Positions 20,086 to 27,890 of a stretch of DNA of 64,000 nt are shown in pieces (position 1 is the first letter of the stretch; each line of letters opens with the position of its first letter). Below the pieces are notes generated by a model that was not told the DNA's origin, ran no database searches, and saw only the letters and a program-made list of their open reading frames with translations. Made by a program: the position numbers and the translations under genes. This DNA is from Dietzia lutea (GTDB lineage Bacteria > Actinomycetota > Actinomycetes > Mycobacteriales > Mycobacteriaceae): NCBI RefSeq assembly GCF_003096075.1, contig NZ_CP015449.1, forward strand, positions 1,426,001-1,490,000, written 5' to 3'.

Positions 20086-20505
20086 ATGGACACGAGGAAG
20101 ACGCGGACCACGAGCAGGAAGCGGTCGTCCCGCGGGGGTGCCGTGGGGTCCCTCGGCCGCGCCGGGCGCGCCGAGGTGCACCGTGGTCGCGCGGTCGCGG
20201 CGACCGGCCCGTCGGAGCGCTTCGTCGAGGCCTACCGCGCCGCCAGGTGCGCCGCCGGCGCGTTGCTCGCCCCGGGGCCGCGGCGTCGCGGTCCGGTCGA
20301 TGTCTGGCACCGGCTCGCGGCGGAGGTGCCGGAGCTGGGGGAGTGGGCGACCGCCTTCGGTGGGTATTCCGCTCTCGCGGCCGCCGTCGAGGACGGGCTC
20401 CCGCGGACGATCTCGGCCCGCATGGCGGATGATTTCCTGTGGGCGGTGGGCCGCTTCATGGACCTGGTGGACCAGCGCCTGGGCGTCCTGGGCCCCGCGG
20501 CCTGA
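20086..20505 (+). CDS. HEPN-domain protein, SAV_6107-like
   Basis: 139 aa. A basic, low-complexity N-terminus (about 35 residues) is followed by an all-helical region with AYRAARCAAGALLA, DVWHRLAAEVPELGEWATAFGGYSA and MADDFLWAVGRFMDLVDQRL. This is the pattern of actinobacterial SAV_6107-type HEPN proteins. HEPN domains often act as RNases or in toxin systems, but the canonical Rx4-6H motif is not clear here, so a catalytic role is unproven. GGAGG at 20073-20077 with 8-nt spacing supports the ATG at 20086. The longer frame back to 19741 overlaps the GNAT gene and is rejected. Confidence 0.75.
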   Translation: MDTRKTRTTSRKRSSRGGAVGSLGRAGRAEVHRGRAVAATGPSERFVEAYRAARCAAGALLAPGPRRRGPVDVWHRLAAEVPELGEWATAFGGYSALAAAVEDGLPRTISARMADDFLWAVGRFMDLVDQRLGVLGPAA

Positions 20506-20580
20506 CCCGTCCCGCCGCGGACCCGCCGGCTCCCTAGCCCTTCCAGGGGAATCCCGGTGGTCCCGGCCGCGTTGCCCTCG

Positions 20581-20586
20581 TATGAT
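20581..20586 (+). promoter_or_regulatory. Promoter -10 for DUF3040 gene
   Basis: TATGAT is a near-consensus -10 box. It predicts a leader of about 90 nt ending in the strong Shine-Dalgarno before 20682. No clear -35 is seen. Confidence 0.5.
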
Positions 20587-20681
20587 GGGGAGAACCCTGA
20601 CCGGCTGATCACCGTCCGCGGTCGGTGCGAACCGACCGAGCCGGCCACGCTCGTCATCACGAGCATCTGAAGGAGGTCGAA

Positions 20682-21098
20682 GTGCCCCTGTCCGAGCACG
20701 AGCAGCGCATGCTCAAGGAGATCGAGAGCGCGCTCTACGCCGACGACCCCAAGTTCGCGTCGTCCGTCCGTAAGACCGGCGCGAGCGGCGCCCGGCGTCC
20801 CGCGGGCCTGGTCGTGGCGCTCGCCGTCCTCGGTGTGGCACTTCTCGTCGGTGGTCTGGCCCTCGACTTCAAGCCCGGCGGTTTCCCCGTGCTGAGCCTC
20901 GTCGGGTTCCTCGTTATGTTCGCGGCCGGGGTGCTCGCGCTGCGTTCGACGCCGTCCGCGGGAGCGCCGGGCGTCAAGAATTCGGGCGGTCCGCGTGTCC
21001 CCGGGGCCGGGCGGGCCTCATCCAAGTCCTCCGACGGTCGGTCCTACTCCTCGAGGATGGAGGACCGGTTCCGCCGTCGCTTCGAGCAGGGGCCCTGA
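20682..21098 (+). CDS. DUF3040 membrane protein (Rv2169c-like)
   Basis: 138 aa. The N-terminus PLSEHEQRMLKEIESALYADDPKFAS is the DUF3040 signature (residues 2-27). Two adjacent hydrophobic segments follow (about 45-63 and 68-86), then a basic Ser/Gly/Arg-rich tail. The function of the family is unknown. It commonly sits upstream of mraZ in actinobacteria and probably relates to envelope growth. The start is fixed by a perfect AAGGAGGT at 20670-20677, 4 nt before the GTG at 20682. A hairpin terminator follows. Confidence 0.9.
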   Translation: MPLSEHEQRMLKEIESALYADDPKFASSVRKTGASGARRPAGLVVALAVLGVALLVGGLALDFKPGGFPVLSLVGFLVMFAAGVLALRSTPSAGAPGVKNSGGPRVPGAGRASSKSSDGRSYSSRMEDRFRRRFEQGP

Positions 21099-21140
21099 TC
21101 GTCCGACAGCCTCCGGGCCGACCACCACGCTTCAGATGCA

Positions 21141-21166
21141 GGGGTGAGCGCACCAGCGCTCACCCC
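21141..21166 (+). terminator. Rho-independent terminator after DUF3040 gene
   Basis: GGGGTGAGCGC (21141-21151) and GCGCTCACCCC (21156-21166) form a perfect 11-bp stem with an ACCA loop. TTCACACATTTT follows. Confidence 0.85.
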
Positions 21167-21223
21167 TTCACACATTTTCGGGCCCGCCGGACCCGCGGCC
21201 TGCCGGCATCGGCTCGCGCAGTC

Positions 21224-21363
21224 GGCGTCTCGCCGGCGGGACTTAACGCCCAGCCTGCAGCCGCCCGCGGCCTTGGCGTTTCGCTCGCGCGGATGTACGC
21301 CGAGCCCGCAGCCGCTCCTGGGGATGGCGTCTCGCACCCCCCGTGGTGCGCGCGAGACGCCAT
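21224..21363. repeat. Repeat element of 51-bp period with terminal inverted unit (copy A)
   Basis: The decamer GGCGTCTCGC or its variant GGCGTTTCGC occurs at 21224, 21275 and 21326, exactly 51 bp apart, with related flanking sequence (GCAGCCGC). The array ends in an inverted unit: ATGGCGTCTCGC (21324-21335) pairs perfectly with GCGAGACGCCAT (21352-21363) across a 16-nt loop. Bases 21255-21363 align without gaps to 48040-48148 at 86 of 109 positions (my count). There is no transposase. I do not recognise a named element. Confidence 0.85.
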
Positions 21364-21371
21364 GTTGGCGT

Positions 21372-21440
21372 GCGGCTGCGGCTGGGCGGGCCGGGCGGCT
21401 GCGGCTGGGCGGGCCGGGCGGCTGCGGCTGAGCGGGCCCG
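21372..21440. repeat. Three tandem 23-bp repeats
   Basis: The unit starts GCGGCTGCGGCTGGGCGGGC and recurs at 21372, 21395 and 21418. The first two copies are identical and the third has a couple of changes. Non-coding in any convincing frame. Confidence 0.9.
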
Positions 21441-21508
21441 GCGACCGCGGCGACGCCATGGGTGAAGGCGCCACGAGCGGCGTGTCCCGCACGTTGACTG
21501 CAGCCGCC

Positions 21509-21587
21509 GCCCACCCCACCCCACCCCGCCGCCCACCCCACCCCGCGCCCCACCTCACCCCACCCCGCTGCCCCCACCATTCCCCAC
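21509..21587. repeat. C-rich CCACCCC tract (G-rich on minus strand)
   Basis: Nearly uninterrupted repeats of CCACCCC and CCGCCC give many runs of three or four G on the minus strand, compatible with G-quadruplex formation. It fills the gap between the 23-bp repeats and the mraZ promoter. I see no gene in 21099-21834. Confidence 0.8.
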
Positions 21588-21736
21588 CGGACGCCCATCT
21601 CTGCGTCACTTGAGCTCCATCAGTCACATCAGCCCCTTCGGTCAGTCGTATTCGGAGCGCGTAACGGTCGATTCGCGGCACGGCTGCGGCCTGGGGCCAG
21701 CGTCGGATGATGCGTGACGTGGGCTGATGCGTTCAG

Positions 21737-21792
21737 GTGGGGAGAAGTGGGGCGCAAGCCTTGTTTGTGGGGCGTTGTGGGGTACAGTGGGG
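21737..21792 (+). promoter_or_regulatory. MraZ operator: five GTGGGG boxes on a 10-bp lattice
   Basis: GTGGGG occurs at 21737, 21747, 21767, 21777 and 21787; only the 21757 position of the 10-bp lattice is empty. MraZ of E. coli and mycoplasmas binds direct repeats of TGGG/GTGGG with 10-bp periodicity upstream of its own operon. The downstream three boxes cover the promoter spacer and -10, so binding should block transcription. Confidence 0.9.
21761..21788 (+). promoter_or_regulatory. dcw operon promoter in front of mraZ
   Basis: TTGTTT (-35, 21761-21766) and TACAGT (-10, 21783-21788) are separated by 16 bp. The predicted transcript starts near 21795, about 40 nt before the preferred mraZ start. 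The promoter is interleaved with the MraZ boxes. Confidence 0.75.
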
Positions 21793-21834
21793 CACGCAAG
21801 GAGCTCGATGGGCCTGGACCCCAGGAGGTGGCGG

Positions 21835-22311
21835 GTGACCGACACCGATCCCGTCGACTCCGGACGCGAACGAGCCTTCGTCGGGTACGGGACCCACCGT
21901 CCCAAGCTCGACGACAAGGGGCGGCTGACGATCCCCGCCAGATTCAGGCCAGGCCTGGCGGACGGGGTGGTGGTGTGTGGGTGGTTCACCAACACGCTCT
22001 CGGTCTTCCCTGAGGGCGAGTTCGACGCGCTGGTCAGAAAGGTCCGGCCGACCGCCAACCTCAGCGAGAGGCACATGGCGTTCTTTCGGCTCCTGGTGAG
22101 CGGCGCGGAAGTCCAGCAACTGGACTCGCAGGGACGGATCTCCATCCCCGCGAGTCAGCGGAACTACGCGGGTCTGGACAAGGACTGCGTCGTCAACGGC
22201 CTCGGGGAGCGACTCGAGGTCTGGGACGCCAAGGCGTGGGACCGCTACAGCGCGGAGAACCTACCCGTGTTCTCCGAGATGGAGGGCACCTCGCTCGGGA
22301 TCGAGTTCTGA
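21835..22311 (+). CDS. mraZ: MraZ transcriptional regulator of the dcw cluster
   Basis: 158 aa. Two AbrB/MraZ-type half-domains are visible: KLDDKGRLTIPARFR (about residues 21-35) and DSQGRISIPASQRNYAGLDKD (shorter parts, about 99-119). The usual length is about 143 aa, so there is an N-terminal extension of some 14 residues. MraZ forms a ring that binds repeated GTGGG boxes and controls its own operon; the boxes are present just upstream. The GTG at 21835 has AGGAGG 6 nt upstream; the in-frame ATG at 21808 also has AAGGAG 4 nt upstream, so two starts are possible. Followed by a 172-bp structured gap before rsmH. Confidence 0.93.
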   Translation: MTDTDPVDSGRERAFVGYGTHRPKLDDKGRLTIPARFRPGLADGVVVCGWFTNTLSVFPEGEFDALVRKVRPTANLSERHMAFFRLLVSGAEVQQLDSQGRISIPASQRNYAGLDKDCVVNGLGERLEVWDAKAWDRYSAENLPVFSEMEGTSLGIEF

Positions 22312-22356
22312 TCCCGGGAGAGGAAGGACGAGAACGCACACGAGAGCACGACGGAC

Positions 22357-22439
22357 GGAGCCCCCCGGCCCCTGCCCGGCACCACCCTGACGTACTTCCC
22401 CAACGCCAGGTGGGTACCGGACGGGGACCAGGGGGCTCC
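22357..22439 (+). promoter_or_regulatory. Long stem-loop between mraZ and rsmH
   Basis: GGAGCCCCC (22357-22365) pairs with GGGGGCTCC (22431-22439). Inside it, the CCCC-TG-CCCGG-CACC arm can pair imperfectly with GGTACCGG-AC-GGGG, giving an extended stem of about 25 bp. There is no T-tract. It could attenuate or process the operon transcript. Confidence 0.5.
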
Positions 22440-22483
22440 ACCACAACCGCCGGAGCACCGACGACCGGACGCGAGGAGGCGAG

Positions 22484-23506
22484 ATGGCAGAGCGGCCCGA
22501 TGCCGATCGCGACGCCACGCGCTCCGGGCACGTCCCCGTCTTCCTCGAGCGCACCATCGAGCTCTTCCGTCCCGTCGTCGAGGCCGCCGCGGAGGAGGGG
22601 CGCGCACCCGTCATCGTGGACGGCACCCTCGGCCTCGGCGGACACTCCTCCCACCTGCTGGCCGAGTTCAGCGACCTGCGGGTGCTCGGCGTGGACCGTG
22701 ACCCCGAGGCGCTCGACATGGCGACCCGCAGGCTCACCGCCTACCGCGACCGCTTCACGCCCGTCCACGCCCGCTTCGACGACTTCGACAGCGTCATCGC
22801 GGCGCTGCCCCCGGACGCGCGCGACGACGCCGGCCCGGCGATCGACGGCATCCTCCTCGACTTCGGCGTCTCCTCGATGCAGCTCGACGTCGCCGAGCGC
22901 GGTTTCGCGTACTCGGTGGACGCGCCGCTCGACATGAGGATGGACCCCACCACCGGCCCGACCGCCGCCGACATCCTCGCCGACTATCCGCGCGACGACA
23001 TCGCCCGGATCCTGCGGGTGTACGGCGAGGAGCGCTTCGCCCGGCAGATCGCGGCCGCGATCGTCCGCCGGCGCGACACCGATCCCATCGTCACCAGTTC
23101 CCAGCTGGTCGAACTGCTCTACGACACGATCCCCCAGGGCGCCCGCCGGACCGGTGGGCATCCGGGCAAGCGCGTTTTCCAGGCCCTGCGCATCGAGGTC
23201 AACGCCGAGCTGGAGGCGGTCGAGAACGCCGTGCCCGGGTACCTCGACCTCCTGCGGCTCGGCGGACGTGCGGTCTTCATGGCGTACCACTCCCTCGAGG
23301 ACAAGATCGTCAAGCGCGAACTCGCCACCCGCACCGCCTCCCGCACCCCGGCGGGCCTGCCGGTGGAGCTGCCCGGCCACGGCCCCGAGTTCGAGGCCGT
23401 CACCAGGGGAGCGGAGAAGGCCTCACAGGAGGAGATCGACCACAACCCGCGCTCGGCCTCGGTCCGGGTGCGCTGCGTCCGGCGTATCGACGGGAGAACC
23501 CCATGA
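22484..23506 (+). CDS. rsmH: 16S rRNA (cytosine(1402)-N(4))-methyltransferase RsmH
   Basis: 340 aa. It methylates N4 of C1402 in the decoding centre using S-adenosylmethionine. HVPVFLERTIELF is the family N-terminus, IVDGTLGLGGHSSHLL the SAM-binding loop (about residues 44-59), LGVDRDPEAL the acidic strand, DGILLDFGVSSMQLD the catalytic-core motif, and HPGKRVFQALRIEVN and YHSLEDKIVK are C-terminal signatures. GAGGAGG lies about 5 nt before the ATG. Its TGA overlaps the next ATG by 4 bp (ATGA). Confidence 0.95.
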   Translation: MAERPDADRDATRSGHVPVFLERTIELFRPVVEAAAEEGRAPVIVDGTLGLGGHSSHLLAEFSDLRVLGVDRDPEALDMATRRLTAYRDRFTPVHARFDDFDSVIAALPPDARDDAGPAIDGILLDFGVSSMQLDVAERGFAYSVDAPLDMRMDPTTGPTAADILADYPRDDIARILRVYGEERFARQIAAAIVRRRDTDPIVTSSQLVELLYDTIPQGARRTGGHPGKRVFQALRIEVNAELEAVENAVPGYLDLLRLGGRAVFMAYHSLEDKIVKRELATRTASRTPAGLPVELPGHGPEFEAVTRGAEKASQEEIDHNPRSASVRVRCVRRIDGRTP

Positions 23507-24318
23507 CGAGCACGATCGACACGCCCGGCACCGTTGACGGGCTCGACACCCGCCCGGCCCCCGGCCCAGACGCCGACGCCCCGGCCGGAGCGGGACGGGC
23601 CGTCGGCCTACGACGGAGGCCCGTCACACGCTCCGTCCGCGGCCGTCGCACCGTGGTCGTCCCCGCGGAGCGTCTGAGCCCGGCCGAACTGGCCGCCAGG
23701 GTGCCCTTCGTCGTCGTCCTCCTCCTCCTCATCGGCGCCGGCGTCGGCGGCACCCTCCTGCTGTCGGCCCAGACCACCCAGGACACCTACGACCTCAAGA
23801 ACGCGCGCGACGCCAACGTCGAACTCGTCGAGCGGATGGAGGCGCTCCGCGCGTCCAACGAGCGCGCCCGCTCGGCCGAGGTGCTCGCGCAGCGCGCCGA
23901 GAAGCTGGGCATGGTCGGTGTCGCCAGCGCGCCGATCCTCATCAGGGGATCCGACGGCGTCATCGAGATCGTCGGGGAGCCCGAAGCGGAGCTCGGCGCG
24001 CCGATCAAGCCGCTCCAGCCCGCTCCGGTAGCGTCCGAGCCGTCGAGGTCGTCCGACCGGGATGCGTTCGACGCGCCGCCCGCACAGGCGCCGCAGGACC
24101 GCACCCCTCGCGGTGTCGCCCCCGTTCCCTACCCGCCGCTCGCCGGCCCGCCGTCCCCGGTGGCGCCGCCGTCCCCCATGGTCGAGCCGGCCCCGCCGGC
24201 CCCCGCCGCCGAGGCGGGCCCCGGCCCCGACCCGGCGCCCCCGGCCGCGCCGCCCGCCCCGACGGCTCCCGGCGACGGTGCCGCGACGCTCGCCCCGGTG
24301 CCCGGACAACCCTTCTAG
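23503..24318 (+). CDS. ftsL: FtsL-like septum protein with long proline-rich tail
   Basis: 271 aa. Basic cytoplasmic N-terminus, one transmembrane segment (about residues 67-88), then a heptad-rich coiled coil (DTYDLKNARDANVELVERM onward, about 95-135) and a Pro/Ala-rich tail from about 165 to the end. Position between rsmH and ftsI, topology and coiled coil identify it as the FtsL/septum-initiator counterpart (Rv2164c). It is expected to bridge FtsQ/DivIC-like proteins and the FtsW-FtsI synthase. The external tail is much longer than in E. coli FtsL and may span the thick envelope. ATGA overlap with rsmH. Confidence 0.87.
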   Translation: MTSTIDTPGTVDGLDTRPAPGPDADAPAGAGRAVGLRRRPVTRSVRGRRTVVVPAERLSPAELAARVPFVVVLLLLIGAGVGGTLLLSAQTTQDTYDLKNARDANVELVERMEALRASNERARSAEVLAQRAEKLGMVGVASAPILIRGSDGVIEIVGEPEAELGAPIKPLQPAPVASEPSRSSDRDAFDAPPAQAPQDRTPRGVAPVPYPPLAGPPSPVAPPSPMVEPAPPAPAAEAGPGPDPAPPAAPPAPTAPGDGAATLAPVPGQPF

Positions 24319-24342
24319 CACCCCCACCCGAAAGGCCCCGAG

Positions 24343-26256
24343 ATGACCGAACGACGCACCCCGGAAGCGGGACGCCGGGATACCTCGGGTGACCCGCGCG
24401 CCACCGCACCGGGCGTCGGACGGCCACCGAACCGGTTCGGCCGGGTCCTCACCACCAACTCGACCGAACGCCGGTTCACCTTCATGCGGTCCGCGTTCGC
24501 CGTGATCATGGTGATCGCCCTGGTCAAGCTCTTCTGGGTGCAGACAATCGGGGGCACCGAGCTCGCCGCCCGCGCTGAGAGCCAGCGGCAGGTCCACCAG
24601 GTCCTGCCCGCCACCCGCGGGGCGATCGTCGATCTGGACGGCGACCCCATCGCCTTCACCCGCGAGGCCCGCGACCTGTCGATCCAGCCGCTCGTCGAAC
24701 AGCGGAACGCCGAGGCCCGCCGCGAACTCGACAGCACCAAGCCGACGTGGGACGAGCTCGTCGTGGAGATCGCCGACGAGTTCGAGGCCGTGCTCGGTGA
24801 CGCCGTCGACCGCGACGAGATCGAGGCCAAGCTCTCCTCCGGCGGCGGCTTCACCTACCTCGTCCGCAACGTCGACGTCACCCAGGCCAACGCCCTCGTC
24901 CGCGAGTTCCCGATGATCGGCGCCGAGCGCGTCGACATCCGCGAGTACCCGGGCGGCGCGCTCGCCGCCAACGTCGTCGGTGCCACCACCAAGAGCGACG
25001 AGGGCAAGCTGATCGGCCTGCAGGGCATCGAGGCCCACTTCAACGACCAGCTCGACGGCGAGGACGGCCGGCAGACCTTCGACCGGGCCCAGGACAACAC
25101 GGTCATCCCCGGCACCCTGCGCAACGTCACCGAACCGCGCGACGGCGACACGATCCGCCTCACCCTCGACGCGGACCTGCAGTGGCACGTCCAGAAGGCC
25201 ATCCAGTCCGCCAAGGACACCTCGGGCGCGAAGAGCGCCTCAGCCGTCGTCCTGGACGCGCAGACCGGCGAGGTGCGGGCGATGGCCAACGACAACACGT
25301 TCAATCCGGCCGTCGGCGTCGGTGCCGAGCTCGAGCGTGGCGCCGACCTCGGCAACCCGGCCATCACCTCCCCGTTCGAGCCGGGCTCAGTGCAGAAGAT
25401 CATCACCGCGGCCGCCGCCATCGAGGCCGGACTGACACACCCGGACGAGGTGCACTCGGTCGACGGCAGCATCCGCATGGAGGGCGTCACGGTCTCCGAC
25501 GCGTGGCAGCACGGGCCCACGCCGTACACCACCACCGGCATCTTCGGGAAGTCCTCCAACGTCGGCACGCTCATGCTCGCCCAGCGGGTGGGCAAGGAGC
25601 CGTTCTCGCAGTACCTGGAGAAGTTCGGCCTCGGCCAGCGCTCCGGCATCGAACTGGCGGGGGAGTCGGAGGGCCTCGTGCCCGACCTGCAGAACTGGCA
25701 GGGCGGCACGTTCGCCAACCTGCCGATCGGGCAGGGCCTGTCCATGACCACCCTGCAGATGGCCGGGATCTACCAGACCATCGCAAACGACGGCGTCCGC
25801 GTGCCGCCCCGGATCGTCGCCGAGCGGGTCGGTCCGGACGGCGAGAGCCACCCCACCGAACGCCCCGAGGGCGAACGCGTGATCAGCACCGAGACCGCCC
25901 GCACCGTGCGCGACATGTTCCGCGCCGTCGTGCAGTCCGGGCCCGGAGCCCAGGCCGGCACCGGCCCCCAGGCCGCGGTCGCCGGCTACCAGATCAGCGG
26001 TAAGACCGGCACCGCGCAGCAGATCGACCCGGGCTGTTCCTGCTACTCCAACTCGCGCTACTGGATCACCTTCGCCGGCATCCTGCCGGCAGACGACCCG
26101 CGCTACGTGATCGCCATCATGCTCGACGCGCCCTCGCGCGGCGTGCTCGGCGCGTCCGCCGCCCCGCTGTTCCACGACATCGCGTCATGGCTGGTCAACA
26201 GGGACAACATCCCGCCGTCCGCGCCCGCGCCGGAACTGGTCCTGCAGGCGCGGTGA
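24343..26256 (+). CDS. ftsI: Septal class B penicillin-binding protein FtsI/PbpB
   Basis: 637 aa. A single N-terminal transmembrane helix (about residues 48-68) is followed by a dimerisation/pedestal domain and the transpeptidase domain. Catalytic motifs are Ser349-Val-Gln-Lys352 (in FEPGSVQK), Ser404-Ser-Asn406 and Lys554-Thr-Gly556 (SGKTGTAQ). It crosslinks septal peptidoglycan with FtsW and is a beta-lactam target. It lies 24 bp after ftsL, with GAAAGG before the ATG. A CSCYSNSRYW segment with two cysteines follows the KTG motif. Homologue of Rv2163c. In contrast to M. tuberculosis, no PE_PGRS genes separate it from murE. Confidence 0.95.
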   Translation: MTERRTPEAGRRDTSGDPRATAPGVGRPPNRFGRVLTTNSTERRFTFMRSAFAVIMVIALVKLFWVQTIGGTELAARAESQRQVHQVLPATRGAIVDLDGDPIAFTREARDLSIQPLVEQRNAEARRELDSTKPTWDELVVEIADEFEAVLGDAVDRDEIEAKLSSGGGFTYLVRNVDVTQANALVREFPMIGAERVDIREYPGGALAANVVGATTKSDEGKLIGLQGIEAHFNDQLDGEDGRQTFDRAQDNTVIPGTLRNVTEPRDGDTIRLTLDADLQWHVQKAIQSAKDTSGAKSASAVVLDAQTGEVRAMANDNTFNPAVGVGAELERGADLGNPAITSPFEPGSVQKIITAAAAIEAGLTHPDEVHSVDGSIRMEGVTVSDAWQHGPTPYTTTGIFGKSSNVGTLMLAQRVGKEPFSQYLEKFGLGQRSGIELAGESEGLVPDLQNWQGGTFANLPIGQGLSMTTLQMAGIYQTIANDGVRVPPRIVAERVGPDGESHPTERPEGERVISTETARTVRDMFRAVVQSGPGAQAGTGPQAAVAGYQISGKTGTAQQIDPGCSCYSNSRYWITFAGILPADDPRYVIAIMLDAPSRGVLGASAAPLFHDIASWLVNRDNIPPSAPAPELVLQAR

Positions 26257-26330
26257 CCGGCGCCCGGCAGGGTAGCGTGTAGCGGGTTCACGGGAGGGAT
26301 CGAGCGAGGAAGGCGGGGCGAGGACAGGCG

Positions 26331-27890
26331 ATGACCACGGCGCGACAGCTGGCAGATGCGGTGGGGGCCAGGCTCCTCGGCGACAGGTCCGGGGCCGACG
26401 TCGACCTCGGCGGGGCGACCATCCGGGCCCAAGACTGCGGCCCGGGCATCCTCTTCGTCGCCCTGCCCGGCACCCGGGTCCACGGCGCCTCGTTCGGGGC
26501 CACCGCCGTCGAGGCGGGGGCGTCCGCGGTGCTCACCGACCCCGAGGGCATCGAACTGATGGCCGCCGTCGCCGTGCGCCTGCCCGTCCTCGTCCACCCC
26601 GCCCCCCGCGCGGTCCTCGGCGCGGTGTCCGCGGCGGTGACCGGCGACCCGTCCGCCGACCTCGACGTGGTCGGCATCACGGGCACCTCCGGCAAGACCA
26701 CCACCACCTACCTCGTCGAGGCCGCCCTCGAGGGCTGCGGGCAGCTGGCGGGCCTCATCGGCACCACCGGCAGCCGCGTGGGCGGCCGCGCCCTGCCCAG
26801 CCGGCTCACCACCCCCGAGGCCCCCGAGTTCCAGGCCCTGCTCGCGCGGATGCGGGCCGAGGGCGCCCGCGCCGTCGCGGCCGAGGTCTCCAGCCACGCC
26901 CTGCGGCTAGGCCGGGTGGACGGCGTCCGGTTCGCCGTGGGCGCGTTCCTCAACCTGTCGCAGGACCACCTGGACTTCCACCCGAGCATGGACGACTACT
27001 TCCGCGCCAAGGCGCGACTGTTCGACGTCGAGGCGGACCCCGGCTCCGCGGTGTGGCCGGCCGAGCGGGCGGTCGTGGTGATCGACGACGAGTGGGGCCG
27101 CCGCCTGGTGGGGATACGCCCGGACGCGGTGACCGTGTCCGCCGAGCCCGACGCCGACGCCGACTGGACGGCCGGGGAGTCCACCCCGACCGACCGCAAC
27201 ACCCAGGAGTTCACCGTCCACGGGCCCCGCGGGCTGGCCGTGGACGTCGAGCTCCCGCTGATGGGCCGGTTCAACGTCGCCAACGCGCTCGTGGCGCTGG
27301 CAATCGTCGACGCCCTGGGCGGGGAGGTCGCCGCCGCCGCGGACGGGCTCATGCGGGTGCGGGTGCCCGGCCGTCTCGAGCCGGTCGTGCGCGGCCAGGA
27401 CTTCCGCGTCCTCGTGGACTACGCCCACAAGCCGGGCGCGGTCGCCGCCGTGTTGCGCTCGGTCCGCGCGCAGACCGAGGGGCGCGTGGCCGTGGTCCTC
27501 GGCGCCGGGGGCGACCGCGACCCGGGCAAGCGCCACAAGATGGGGGCCGCCGCGGCCGAGATCGCCGACCTCGTGGTGGTGACCGACGACAACCCCCGGA
27601 GCGAGGACCCCGCCGCCATCCGCGCCGCCGTCCGGGCGGGGGCGGAACAGACCGCCGGGCCCGATACCCGCGTCGAGGAGGTCGGTGACCGCGGCGCGGC
27701 GATCGCCACGGCGATCGACTGGGCCCGCGCCGGTGACGTCGTCGTGATCGCCGGAAAGGGGCACGAGACAGGCCAGGACGTCGGCGGGGTCGTCCACCCC
27801 TTCGATGACCGGGCCAGGGCCGCGGAAGAACTCGTCAGACGACTCGGATACCGCGCCCCCACGGGCGAGACGGAGGACAGCACACCATGA
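26331..27890 (+). CDS. murE: UDP-MurNAc-tripeptide synthetase MurE (meso-DAP adding)
   Basis: 519 aa Mur ligase. The ATP loop is [12 protein letters not shown] (about residues 113-124), the carbamylated-Lys region YFRAKARLF, and the C-terminal domain carries DNPR at residues 420-423, which specifies meso-diaminopimelate rather than lysine. It ligates DAP to UDP-MurNAc-L-Ala-D-Glu in the cytoplasm. GAGGA with 6-nt spacing precedes the ATG. The 74-bp gap after ftsI contains TAGCGTGTAG, a weak secondary promoter candidate. The stop overlaps murF by ATGA. Confidence 0.96.
   Translation: MTTARQLADAVGARLLGDRSGADVDLGGATIRAQDCGPGILFVALPGTRVHGASFGATAVEAGASAVLTDPEGIELMAAVAVRLPVLVHPAPRAVLGAVSAAVTGDPSADLDVVGITGTSGKTTTTYLVEAALEGCGQLAGLIGTTGSRVGGRALPSRLTTPEAPEFQALLARMRAEGARAVAAEVSSHALRLGRVDGVRFAVGAFLNLSQDHLDFHPSMDDYFRAKARLFDVEADPGSAVWPAERAVVVIDDEWGRRLVGIRPDAVTVSAEPDADADWTAGESTPTDRNTQEFTVHGPRGLAVDVELPLMGRFNVANALVALAIVDALGGEVAAAADGLMRVRVPGRLEPVVRGQDFRVLVDYAHKPGAVAAVLRSVRAQTEGRVAVVLGAGGDRDPGKRHKMGAAAAEIADLVVVTDDNPRSEDPAAIRAAVRAGAEQTAGPDTRVEEVGDRGAAIATAIDWARAGDVVVIAGKGHETGQDVGGVVHPFDDRARAAEELVRRLGYRAPTGETEDSTP

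Noticed and set aside
21144-21681. ORFs on both strands across the repeat region before mraZ
   Set aside because: They are built from DNA repeats, lack ribosome sites and change frame across repeat types. I treat the region as non-coding, with a caveat in the findings.
24062-24346. Arg/Pro-rich ORF inside ftsL
   Set aside because: Out-of-frame reading of the Pro/Ala-rich ftsL tail.
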